Made by a program: the position numbers and the translations under genes. The notes beneath the pieces were generated by a model. The model saw only the letters and a program-made list of their open reading frames with translations. It ran no database searches and had not been told where the DNA came from. A DNA stretch of 64,000 bases, taken from contig KE159797.1 in NCBI GenBank assembly GCA_000403475.2, forward strand, positions 313,144 through 377,143, written 5' to 3'. Below, in pieces: positions 53,377 to 61,809 of this stretch (position 1 is the stretch's first letter; every line of letters starts with the position of its first letter). The stretch comes from Lachnospiraceae bacterium MD308 (GTDB taxonomy: Bacteria; Bacillota; Clostridia; Lachnospirales; Lachnospiraceae).

Positions 53377-53787
53377 CTAATGTCCGCCGCACCCATGACT
53401 GCCGCAGGTATGGCTATGGCTTCCGCACCCGCCTTCATGGTGATGATGCTCTCCGTGATGGTCACAATGCACATCCGGGTTAAACTCTAATGTACCGGAA
53501 AGCAACGCCTCCACTGCCGCATCTGCCTCTCCGGACGCACCGCCATACAGCTTGATGCCTGCCTCTGCCAGGGCAGCCTGAGCGCCCCCGCCGATCCCAC
53601 CGCAGATTAAAGTATCGACATTCAGCTCGTTCAGTACGCCCGCCAGCGCTCCATGCCCTCTTCCGTCAGTGCCCGTAACTTCAGAAGATACGATTTTTCC
53701 GTCCTCAATATCATACACTTTAAATTGTTCTGTACGTCCAAAATGCTGGAAAATCTCACCATTTTCATAAGTAACTGCTATTCTCAT
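53377..53787 (-). CDS. NifX/NifB-type metal-cofactor protein with His/Cys-rich tail
   Basis: A 136-residue protein. The first 105 residues are the dinitrogenase iron-molybdenum cofactor domain (PF02579): IAVTYENGEIFQHFGRTEQFKVYD, then GGIGGGAQAALAEAGIKLYGG. The tail holds many His and Cys (DHHGEHHHHEG, then CGSHSHTCGSHGCGG), suggesting nickel or zinc binding. No nif genes are near. The ORP-type relatives bind Mo-Cu or Fe clusters. The next gene upstream on this strand is the CoA-disulfide-reductase fusion. Confidence 0.82.
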   Translation of the reverse strand: MRIAVTYENGEIFQHFGRTEQFKVYDIEDGKIVSSEVTGTDGRGHGALAGVLNELNVDTLICGGIGGGAQAALAEAGIKLYGGASGEADAAVEALLSGTLEFNPDVHCDHHGEHHHHEGGCGSHSHTCGSHGCGGH

Positions 53788-53858
53788 GATCAACTACTCC
53801 TTTCTCTAAACCTGTAACACAGTATATAATCATCTGCGGAATCTGTCAAATAGCCGCC

Positions 53859-55550
53859 TTACTTATCCATCCCGCAAGGATACGCCTCTTCAATCATCTC
53901 TTTCTCATTCGTCACCGTATCATAGAACCGGAAACCGCCGGAGAAATTATAGCATTCAAACCCATTTCCGGCCAAAATGCGCGTGGCAATGTAACTGCGC
54001 AGACCGCTCTGGCAGATGACATAGACCGGTCTTTCCAGCGCAATCTCACTGAGACGCTCCCGAAGCTCATCCACAGGTATATTGCTGAAACCTTCAATAT
54101 GCCCTCTCGCATACTCACCCGCAGTCCGCACATCCAACCGTGTTACACTATCATCCTGCAAAAGCCCCGGTACATCTTCCAGGTGAAACTGCCTTAACGT
54201 CCCCTGGGAAATATTTTCAATCATAAACCCTGCCATATTCACCGGGTCCTTCGCAGAAGAATAAGGAGGCGCATAAGCAAGTTCCAAATCCTTCAGTCCG
54301 ATTGCATCAAGCCCCGCATGAATAGACGCCGCCAGCACGTCAATGCGCTTATCCACGCCCTCATAGCCCACAATCTGCGCTCCTAAAAGCCGGTAAGTTC
54401 CTTTTTCAAATACTACTTTCATCGTCATCACCTTACCGCCAGGGTAATAACCAGCATGATTCATGGGCGATAAAATCACTTTATCTGCATCGATACCTGC
54501 CTGTTTCGCAGCCGTCTCATTGATTCCTGTCGCTGCAGCAGTCATATCAAATACTTTAATCACAGAACTTCCTAAAGAGCCTTGATACCGGCTGTCACCT
54601 CCGCAGATATTGTCGGCAGCAATACGCCCCTGTTTGTTGGCAGGCCCCGCCAGGGAAATGAGTGCGTCCTCCCCCGAGACATAGTGCTGTACCTGCACCG
54701 CATCCCCCACTGCATAGATATCCGCCGCGGAAGTCTCCATCCGGTCATTTACATATATACTGTCTCTGACACCAAGTTTAAGCCCCGCCTCTTTGGCAAG
54801 CCGGGTATCCGGAGTGACGCCGATTGCCATCACGACCATATCCGCATGGAGCGGCTCCTCACCTTTCAGCAGCACATCCACGCCGCCGTCCCTTTCTGCA
54901 AAACCTTCCACTGTATGGCCCAGAGCAAGCTTCACTCCGTGTCTTCGCATCTCACCATGGATAAAAGACGCCATGTCAGCATCAAACGGCTTCATCAGCT
55001 GCTTTGGCCTCTGGACAATTGTCACATCCATTCCCATATCCCGTAGATTTTCCGCTAACTCAAGGCTAATAAAGCCGCCCCCTGCAAGTACTGCCGATTT
55101 TGGATTATTTTTCTCAATATGTTCCCGAATACGAAACGTATCTTCTACAGCGCGAAGAGTAAACAGCTTTTCAATTCCTATACCCGGAACCCGGGGCTGA
55201 GTAGGCTTCGCGCCCGGGGAGAGAAGAAGCTTATCGTAGCTTTCCACAAATTCCCTTCCGCTCTCTAAATCCTTTACTGAAACCGTCTTTCTCTCCGGAT
55301 CGACCGCCGTCACCTCATGGCGCACCTTCATCTTAATCCGAAAACGCATAAAAAAGCTCTCCGGAGTCTGCAGCGTCAGCTCCTCCGGGTCCTCGATAAT
55401 TCCTCCGATATAATACGGCAATCCGCAATTCGCATAGGACACATAGCCTGAGCGTTCAAATACGATAATCTCCGCCTGCTCATCTAGTCTGCGAATCCTC
55501 GCTGCCGCGGTTGCTCCGCCTGCCACACCGCCTATTATCAAAACCTTCAT
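53859..55550 (-). CDS. CoA-disulfide reductase-rhodanese fusion
   Basis: A 563-residue FAD/NAD(P) disulfide oxidoreductase with start VLIIGGVAGGATAAARIRR and the redox cysteine at residue 42 (YANCGLPYYIGG), as in CoADR/Npsr enzymes. A C-terminal rhodanese domain (about 455-563) holds the active cysteine 513 in CQSGLRS. Fusions of this kind reduce CoA persulfides or polysulfide and so handle sulfane sulfur. It may be cotranscribed with the NifX-like gene. Confidence 0.87.
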   Translation of the reverse strand: MKVLIIGGVAGGATAAARIRRLDEQAEIIVFERSGYVSYANCGLPYYIGGIIEDPEELTLQTPESFFMRFRIKMKVRHEVTAVDPERKTVSVKDLESGREFVESYDKLLLSPGAKPTQPRVPGIGIEKLFTLRAVEDTFRIREHIEKNNPKSAVLAGGGFISLELAENLRDMGMDVTIVQRPKQLMKPFDADMASFIHGEMRRHGVKLALGHTVEGFAERDGGVDVLLKGEEPLHADMVVMAIGVTPDTRLAKEAGLKLGVRDSIYVNDRMETSAADIYAVGDAVQVQHYVSGEDALISLAGPANKQGRIAADNICGGDSRYQGSLGSSVIKVFDMTAAATGINETAAKQAGIDADKVILSPMNHAGYYPGGKVMTMKVVFEKGTYRLLGAQIVGYEGVDKRIDVLAASIHAGLDAIGLKDLELAYAPPYSSAKDPVNMAGFMIENISQGTLRQFHLEDVPGLLQDDSVTRLDVRTAGEYARGHIEGFSNIPVDELRERLSEIALERPVYVICQSGLRSYIATRILAGNGFECYNFSGGFRFYDTVTNEKEMIEEAYPCGMDK

Positions 55551-55641
55551 AACCCTTCTCCTTTTCTTTCTTAATAATAAGCTATATTATAACCCATATT
55601 GGCCTGCGTTTCTGTGACATTGTCACAGAGCAAATAACCTT

Positions 55642-56394
55642 TTATTTTCCAAACCGTTTCACCGCTGCGGTAAGCCCCAATACAAAAACCAGAATTGCAC
55701 ATGGTAAAAACGGGTACAGGTTAAAACCGGCGCTAACATCCTTTGCTGTAAAATCGTGCAGGGAGCAGGAAACCAGATAGCCGCTGTAGCAATAAGGGTA
55801 AACGACCCAAAGCGGCGTATTTGCCATTAATACGCCGGGAATAACAAGAAGCAGGTTTAATCCGACGGATAGGAATGGTTTTTCAAATAGTACCGTAATC
55901 GCCCACATTGCCGCCGCACCGGGGAGCATAGTAAAAAATAATCCGGCACACCACTTCAGTAAATATATAATCGGCAAAACTTCTTTTATTCCTGTGCTGC
56001 CTGTCGCAATCAACCCTGTTATTACAAAGACAGCAAGAAAAACAACCATTTCCATAAACAAATAAAAGAGAAGCACGCAGAATTTTGCTGCTGAAAGGGC
56101 ATAGCGGCTGACAGGTAAGGCTAACATTTTCATAATTCCGTTGTTCCCCGTTTCGCGTCCCGCAATCATCACGCATACAACTATCATGCTGAACGGAAGC
56201 AGATAATAGGCATAGACTAATGCGCTCTGAATGAACATCGCCGCCCATGGGTTTGTATACTCCGGCGAAAAATATTTTTGCAGGTTTGCCACGCCGGAAG
56301 CCACAACCAACAGCGGAGCTATAAAAATCAGAGGAATGATTTTACCCCGTTTTACTTTTATAAACTCGATTTTAAGCAACTCTAAAAAACTCAT
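55642..56394 (-). CDS. Lantibiotic-immunity-type ABC permease (LanG/MutG-like)
   Basis: A 250-residue six-helix ABC-2 permease with LLKIEFIKVKRGKIIPLIFIAPL at the start and LLPFSMIVVCVMIAGRETGNNG in the second helix, the MutG/EpiG pattern. It is the third gene of the FEG set after the ATPase and the E permease, with 13 bp from the latter. Protection of the cell from lantibiotics or similar peptides is the family's role; no lantibiotic structural gene is visible here. Confidence 0.78.
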   Translation of the reverse strand: MSFLELLKIEFIKVKRGKIIPLIFIAPLLVVASGVANLQKYFSPEYTNPWAAMFIQSALVYAYYLLPFSMIVVCVMIAGRETGNNGIMKMLALPVSRYALSAAKFCVLLFYLFMEMVVFLAVFVITGLIATGSTGIKEVLPIIYLLKWCAGLFFTMLPGAAAMWAITVLFEKPFLSVGLNLLLVIPGVLMANTPLWVVYPYCYSGYLVSCSLHDFTAKDVSAGFNLYPFLPCAILVFVLGLTAAVKRFGK

Positions 56395-56407
56395 ATCCTA
56401 CACCTCC

Positions 56408-57133
56408 CTATTCCCAGCGCGGGTATCTTGCAGCACATAATCCGAAAAAAAGGAAAACAGCCGTTTCAACCAGCGAAAAAATCACAACTATCAAATCCGG
56501 CTGCGCGCTCATTGCAGCAGCGGGTTTTAACATAACCACAAAAGGGTGTATGCAAAGAAAAGTATTACCCGGCACAGTCAACGCCATACCACTTAAAAAT
56601 CCTGCAACACCGATCCCAAGAGACACCCACATATTGGGGGAACGGGAAGATATGAAAACCATAAAAGATAATACGGGCATTGACGTTATGAATGAATATC
56701 CTGCAAAATCCAGCAGCATCTCATACTCAAACGCGCCCTGTGGCAAATCCGCCAGACCTATTCTTATAATCGCCAAATTCTGAAAAACGATTGCAATAAA
56801 GAGCGTAATCGTTAAAATCAAAAATTTGCAAAAATACATAGCCGGAACATTCACAGGCAGCATATACATCTTTTTAACGGCACTTCCTTTAAACTCCATA
56901 TTGTAAATGATGCAGGCGGCGGCTATGATTCCAAACATATTCAGAACCATAATCATGCCATACAACTGCGTAAGCAGCACGTCCATAGGTGCTAACGGCA
57001 GATTTAAAAGAGCATCCTTCCGCACAAGAAAAAAGGCAAAGGCGTATGCTGCCCCCAAAATGCCGACTGCAGGCATTAACAAAATAACGCCTGTACGTTT
57101 CCCTTTTCTAAGCTCGATTGCAAATATCCTCAT
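56408..57133 (-). CDS. Lantibiotic-immunity-type ABC permease (LanE/MutE-like)
   Basis: A 241-residue six-helix permease starting AIELRKGKRTGVILLMPAVG and with ACIIYNMEFKGSAVKKMYMLPV, the MutE/EpiE pattern. It overlaps the ATPase stop by 4 nt (ATGA), implying coupled translation. Together with the G permease it would form a heterodimeric membrane pore. Confidence 0.78.
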   Translation of the reverse strand: MRIFAIELRKGKRTGVILLMPAVGILGAAYAFAFFLVRKDALLNLPLAPMDVLLTQLYGMIMVLNMFGIIAAACIIYNMEFKGSAVKKMYMLPVNVPAMYFCKFLILTITLFIAIVFQNLAIIRIGLADLPQGAFEYEMLLDFAGYSFITSMPVLSFMVFISSRSPNMWVSLGIGVAGFLSGMALTVPGNTFLCIHPFVVMLKPAAAMSAQPDLIVVIFSLVETAVFLFFGLCAARYPRWE

Positions 57134-57894
57134 AGCTTCGCCCTCTGCTTTCTTTTTACGTTGTCTTTATCAACCATGGACAAAAACATATCTTCCAAAT
57201 TATCCGCAGTAAATCCAGACTGCAATGCGTTCTGCCGCAATTCATCCAGACTGCCCTCAAACAGTAAGCGGCCATGATTGAGTATTCCTATATCGTCTGC
57301 CATTAACTCAATCTCAGACAGCATATGCGAAGAAATAAGAACCGTACAATCGTAAAGGCCAGGCAGCGATTTAATCAGATTTCGGATTTCATGTATGCCG
57401 GATGGGTCAAGTCCATTTGTAGGCTCGTCTAAAATCAAAATAGGCGGTCTGCCAAGCAAAGCTCCGGCAAGTCCCAGCCGCTGCTTCATACCCAATGAGT
57501 ATTTTTTTGCCAGCCGCCTGCCAAATTCAGAAAGCCCCACAAGCTCCAATGCATCCGCAACACAGCTTCCGGGAAGCCCCAAAATGCGGCGAATGATGTC
57601 AAGATTTTCTTCGCCCGTCAGATTTGCGTAAAAAGAGGGGGATTCGATAAAAGAACCTACTTCTTTCAAAATGGAAATGCGGTCATTCGGAAACTGCTTT
57701 CCGTCGATTGTGAAACTGCCTTTTGTGGGCGTAGTCAATCCTAAGAGCATTTTCATAGTAGTGGATTTCCCCGCGCCATTCGGACCGAGAAATCCATAGA
57801 TGCTGCCTTTTCGAATGTTAAGTGAAACGTTATTAACAGCGGCAAACGATTTATATTTTTTTGTTAACCGCTCTGTTGTGATAATGTAATCCAT
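57130..57894 (-). CDS. Lantibiotic-immunity-type ABC ATPase (LanF/BcrA-like)
   Basis: A 254-residue ATPase with Walker A GPNGAGKST (37-45), signature SLGMKQR (133-139) and Walker B ILILDEP (152-158). The usual Q-loop glutamine is replaced by glutamate in SFIESPSFY (Glu-84), the E-loop hallmark of LanF/BcrA-group ATPases. The start at MDYIITTERL has AAGGAG upstream. Confidence 0.87.
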   Translation of the reverse strand: MDYIITTERLTKKYKSFAAVNNVSLNIRKGSIYGFLGPNGAGKSTTMKMLLGLTTPTKGSFTIDGKQFPNDRISILKEVGSFIESPSFYANLTGEENLDIIRRILGLPGSCVADALELVGLSEFGRRLAKKYSLGMKQRLGLAGALLGRPPILILDEPTNGLDPSGIHEIRNLIKSLPGLYDCTVLISSHMLSEIELMADDIGILNHGRLLFEGSLDELRQNALQSGFTADNLEDMFLSMVDKDNVKRKQRAKL

Positions 57895-57965
57895 ATAGAC
57901 ATCTCCTTTCATCCTTATTGTCCGTTTCCCGGAACATCAAGGTACACTCTTGTGGTGTTTCATTG

Positions 57966-58026
57966 CTTACATGATACCAGCGCATCCTTACGGCAACATT
58001 CTCTTCACCTTACATCTGCCTTACAT
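57966..58026. promoter_or_regulatory. CTTACAT repeats (response-regulator box candidates)
   Basis: CTTACAT occurs at 57966-57972, 58009-58015 and 58020-58026. The last two are 11 bp apart and the first is about four helical turns (43 bp) from the second. They lie between the divergent immunity operon and the response regulator gene, where binding by the latter is expected. No strong -35/-10 pair was found in this gap. Confidence 0.6.
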
Positions 58027-58092
58027 TTTCTGAAATCCTCCAAAAAATTCACAATTATATGGTATGATGTAACCGTAAAAGGAGATTGTACT

Positions 58093-58797
58093 ATGAATGA
58101 AGATTATCTGCTGAATAAACGTATACTGCTGGTTGATGATGAACAGGAGCTTTTAGATATGGTTTTGTCTATTTTAATTGAATACGGATTTCAAAATGTC
58201 AAAACTGCAAAAAATGTGAAAGAAGCTATGGAGCAAGCTGAAAACTTCTGCCCGGAATTAGCAATACTTGACGTAATGCTTCCGGACGGGAACGGGTTTG
58301 AGTTAATGGAACGGTTAAAGAAAGGCGACGATTACCCTATTCTTTTTCTTACTGCCTGCGGCGAAGACGACGACAAATTCAAAGGCTTTGGGTTAGGAGC
58401 TGATGATTATATCATAAAACCTTTTCTGCCAAAAGAGCTTTTATTTCGTGTCATGGCAATTTTACGCAGAAGCTACAAAGGCGAAAACCCTCTTGTATTC
58501 TTACATGACAGCCAAATTGATTTCTCACGTGCTGAGGTCATTAAAAATGACGAGCACATTCCATTGACAGCAAAAGAACATGATCTGCTGTCCGCCCTAT
58601 ATCGCAATGCAGGGCGAATTGTGACGATTGACGCATTGTGCGAAGCGGCATGGGGCGACAATCCCTTTGGGTATGAAAACTCTTTAATGGCGCATATACG
58701 CCGCATCAGAGAAAAAATAGAGCAAAATCCCTCCCGCCCCGTCTCGTTGGTTACAGTCAAGGGATTAGGTTATAAGTTAATTGTAGAGGGGAGATAG
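58093..58797 (+). CDS. OmpR-family response regulator (immunity system)
   Basis: A 234-residue regulator with acid pocket LLVDDEQEL, phospho-Asp in AILDVMLPDG, Lys in YIIKPF and a C-terminal winged helix ending VTVKGLGYKL. GGAGATTGTACT precedes the ATG at 58093. The kinase gene begins 1 bp after its stop. The position next to a divergent LanFEG operon suggests it controls that transporter. Confidence 0.9.
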   Translation: MNEDYLLNKRILLVDDEQELLDMVLSILIEYGFQNVKTAKNVKEAMEQAENFCPELAILDVMLPDGNGFELMERLKKGDDYPILFLTACGEDDDKFKGFGLGADDYIIKPFLPKELLFRVMAILRRSYKGENPLVFLHDSQIDFSRAEVIKNDEHIPLTAKEHDLLSALYRNAGRIVTIDALCEAAWGDNPFGYENSLMAHIRRIREKIEQNPSRPVSLVTVKGLGYKLIVEGR

Positions 58798-58798
58798 T

Positions 58799-60196
58799 AT
58801 GAAAAGTATTCCAAAACTTATACGCCGCTTTGCGGGAATAATGACGTTAAGCGTAATACTTCTTGTTATTTTGAATATTTCTTTTTTTGCAATCGTCTTT
58901 GTAAAAAATACGTCCACATTTTCCCCGTGGGATATGGCGGATCATGCAGCAGCCGCATTGCAGTTATCTGATGACGGCTATTCCATATCTGATGACGCAA
59001 TGGCTAAACTAAAAGAAGAAGATTCCTGGGCTTTCCTTATTGACAATGATACACGGCAAGTTGTATGGCGGACAGATAATTTGCCAGACGATATCCCTAT
59101 GCAATATACATTATCGGATGTAGCCAGGCTATCGCGCGGCTACGTAGACGGATACCCTACTTTTACGGGAGAAGCCCAAAGCGGATTATTGGTATTAGGC
59201 TATCCCAAAGATAGATTTTGGAAACATACAAGGGCAAGTTGGGACTATAAATTTATTGCAGACCTGCCCAAGAACGCAATGATTATTCTGGCTGTCAATA
59301 TTGTCTTGATTTTCCTCATATATGCAGCTGTCGATTCAAAATTGTTACGTTCTATTAAACCAATAACGAATGGAATACAGAACTTGTCAAACGGCAGTCC
59401 TGTTTGCATTAAAGAAAAAGGGGTGCTTTCTGAATTAGCCGAAAAAATCAATAAAACATCTGAAATATTGCAAATGCAGGCTGAACAGTTACGAAAAAAA
59501 GAAACCGCAAGGGCAAACTGGATTGCGGGCGTTTCTCATGATGTCAGAACGCCGTTGTCAATGATCATGGGTTACGCCGGACAGTTGGAAAATTCAAAAA
59601 AACTGTCAGAAATTGAGCGCAAAAAAGCCGCTGTCATTGTAAGGCAAAGCAGTCGAATGAAAGACTTGATAAACGACCTCAATCTCGCTTCCAAACTTGA
59701 ATATGATATGCAGCCGCTCACAATGAAACGGGAAAATGCAATATCTATTATCCGGCAGGTTATTGTAGATTTTATGAACACGAATATTGATGATAAATTT
59801 CCGATTGAATGGAAAACCGCTGATACTCTGTCTGCCTGTTACATTAACGCTGATAAGGATCTACTGAAACGTGCAATATCAAACCTTATTCAAAATAGCA
59901 TAAACCACAATGAAAATGGGTGTGTGATTTATGCATCCGTTGATGATGACAGCAGTACCTGTAAGATCTGCATTGAAGATAACGGTATCGGAGCTGCCGA
60001 CGAACAGATTGACAGGCTAAACAATACACCGCATTATATGATCTGTGATACGAATACTTCTGAACAGCGACACGGTTTGGGACTGCTTATTGTGAAACAG
60101 ATTATAAAAGGGCATAATGGAAAAGTTTTAATAGGCCACAGCGAATACGGCGGATTCAAAGTCGTACTGGCCATACCAACTGTTCCAGGGTGCTGA
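58799..60196 (+). CDS. Sensor histidine kinase (immunity system)
   Basis: A 465-residue kinase with two transmembrane helices (about 12-34 and 160-180) flanking an extracytoplasmic loop of about 125 residues. Dimerisation domain ANWIAGVSHDVRTPLSMIMGY (His about 249) and an ATPase domain (EDNGIGA, HGLGLLIVKQI) follow. It resembles NisK/SpaK-type sensors; the extracellular loop may bind a peptide. Confidence 0.88.
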   Translation: MKSIPKLIRRFAGIMTLSVILLVILNISFFAIVFVKNTSTFSPWDMADHAAAALQLSDDGYSISDDAMAKLKEEDSWAFLIDNDTRQVVWRTDNLPDDIPMQYTLSDVARLSRGYVDGYPTFTGEAQSGLLVLGYPKDRFWKHTRASWDYKFIADLPKNAMIILAVNIVLIFLIYAAVDSKLLRSIKPITNGIQNLSNGSPVCIKEKGVLSELAEKINKTSEILQMQAEQLRKKETARANWIAGVSHDVRTPLSMIMGYAGQLENSKKLSEIERKKAAVIVRQSSRMKDLINDLNLASKLEYDMQPLTMKRENAISIIRQVIVDFMNTNIDDKFPIEWKTADTLSACYINADKDLLKRAISNLIQNSINHNENGCVIYASVDDDSSTCKICIEDNGIGAADEQIDRLNNTPHYMICDTNTSEQRHGLGLLIVKQIIKGHNGKVLIGHSEYGGFKVVLAIPTVPGC

Positions 60197-60240
60197 GCCG
60201 CCGGGCGGAATCGTCCTCGACGTCCGCCCAGGCTGGGCTC
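60196..60240. terminator. Hairpin between kinase and purF-like gene
   Basis: GAGCCGCCGGGCGGA pairs with TCCGCCCAGGCTGGGCTC with small internal loops. The two genes converge. No T-tract, so its strength is uncertain. Confidence 0.5.
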
Positions 60241-60245
60241 ACCCG

Positions 60246-61658
60246 CTATTCTTTTCCGTTAAAACAGTATGTGCAGATCTTGCATGGCTCTATCCCGATG
60301 GACGCTAAAAGGTCATCCAACCTGTGATACCTGAGTGTAGTAAAGTTCTGCTGTTTCCTGATATCCTCAATCATCTGCGCATACCTTAAGCTACACGGAT
60401 CAGCATACTCATTCAGCACTTCTTCCGGGCAGTTGTCACCTTCCCGTTCTTTAATCGTCCGCCGCGTAATGAGCTCCATCTCGGATTTGGAACGGGAAAA
60501 GTTCAGATACTTACACCCGTATAAAAGAGGCGGACAAGCCGGGCGCACATGCACTTCTTTTGCACCGCTGTTGTATAAAAATTCCGTCGTCTCCCGAAGC
60601 TGCGTTCCCCGCACGATAGAATCGTCGATCAAAAGAAGCTTCTTATTCTCGATCAATGCCTGCACCGGAATCAGCTTCATGCGGGCGATCAGACTCCTCT
60701 GACTCTGGTTCGTCGGCATAAAGGAACGGGGCCATGTAGGCGTGTACTTGATAAACGGCCTTGCGTAAGGGATACCGGATTCATTGGCATAACCGATCGC
60801 ATGAGCGATACCGGAATCCGGCACGCCTGCTACGATATCCGGATGCACAGAATCGCCGTCTCGCTTTGCCAGCATACTTCCGCATTTATAACGCATGTCC
60901 TCCACATTTACCCCTTCATAGGAAGAAGTCGGATATCCGTAGTATACCCACAGGAAGGAGCAGATGCGCATCTCGTCCCGGGCGGGGCTTACAGTCTTAA
61001 CCTCCTCCGGCGTGATAAATGCAATCTCTGACGGGCCAAGCTCCTTATAATCGATATATCCAAGATTGATATACGCATGGCTCTCAAAGGACACACAGTA
61101 TGCGCCTTCCTTCTGCCCTACTACAAGAGGCGTCCTCCCGTAGCGGTCCCTCGCCGCGTAGATTCCTTCCTTCGTCATCACAAGCAAGGTCATAGAGCCG
61201 TCTACAATCTCCTGTACATACTGGATGCCTTCTACAATCGTCTCCTTCTCACAGATTAACGCTGCAATAAGCTCCGTCACGTTCACCTGTCCGCTGGTCA
61301 TCTCCTGAAAATGGGAATGGGCGCTGTCGTACAACTGATTCAGCAGTTTGTCATAATTATTCACCTTGCCCACTGTCGTAATCGCAAAGCTTCCAAGCTT
61401 TGAACAGATCAAAAGCGGCTGGGGCTCAAAGTCGGAAATACATCCGATACCCAGATTCCCCTTCATCTCCCCCACATCACGGTCAAACTTAGTACGGAAC
61501 GGCGAATTTTCAATATTGTGTATGGCGCGGTTAAAGCCTTCCTCGCCATATGTCGCCATACCGCCGCGCCTTGTCCCGAGATGCGAATGATAATCCACTC
61601 CGTAAAACAGCTCCAACACACAATCCTCTTTCGACGCTACACCGAAAAAACCACCCAT
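60246..61658 (-). CDS. Amidophosphoribosyltransferase-like protein lacking the catalytic cysteine
   Basis: A 470-residue PurF homologue. The family starts with a cysteine nucleophile (MCGI/MCGV after Met removal). Here the start is MGGFFGV, so residue 2 is glycine and glutaminase activity should be lost. The rest is intact: YHSHLGTRRGGMATY, the PRPP loop LLIDDSIVRGT, and C-terminal cysteines in CKICTYC. It might use free ammonia or a partner, or have a regulatory role. AAGGAGG before the ATG makes a wrong start unlikely. A conventional purF would have to lie elsewhere in the genome. Confidence 0.85.
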   Translation of the reverse strand: MGGFFGVASKEDCVLELFYGVDYHSHLGTRRGGMATYGEEGFNRAIHNIENSPFRTKFDRDVGEMKGNLGIGCISDFEPQPLLICSKLGSFAITTVGKVNNYDKLLNQLYDSAHSHFQEMTSGQVNVTELIAALICEKETIVEGIQYVQEIVDGSMTLLVMTKEGIYAARDRYGRTPLVVGQKEGAYCVSFESHAYINLGYIDYKELGPSEIAFITPEEVKTVSPARDEMRICSFLWVYYGYPTSSYEGVNVEDMRYKCGSMLAKRDGDSVHPDIVAGVPDSGIAHAIGYANESGIPYARPFIKYTPTWPRSFMPTNQSQRSLIARMKLIPVQALIENKKLLLIDDSIVRGTQLRETTEFLYNSGAKEVHVRPACPPLLYGCKYLNFSRSKSEMELITRRTIKEREGDNCPEEVLNEYADPCSLRYAQMIEDIRKQQNFTTLRYHRLDDLLASIGIEPCKICTYCFNGKE

Positions 61659-61730
61659 ATTGATCCTCCTTATCTATCATTTAAATGTAACTGCATTGAT
61701 GCTCATATATTTATTTGACTTTGCCCCACG

Positions 61731-61760
61731 ATTGTATCACAATCACTGCCGCCCTGTCTA
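61731..61760 (-). promoter_or_regulatory. Promoter of purF-like gene
   Basis: On the reverse strand TAGACA (61755-61760) and TACAAT (61731-61736) are 18 bp apart, with a likely start near 61724 and a leader of about 65 nt. Confidence 0.65.
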
Positions 61761-61809
61761 TATGGTATTTTATTCGACAATATTTGCAATCTGCCTGTGC
61801 ACGATATTT

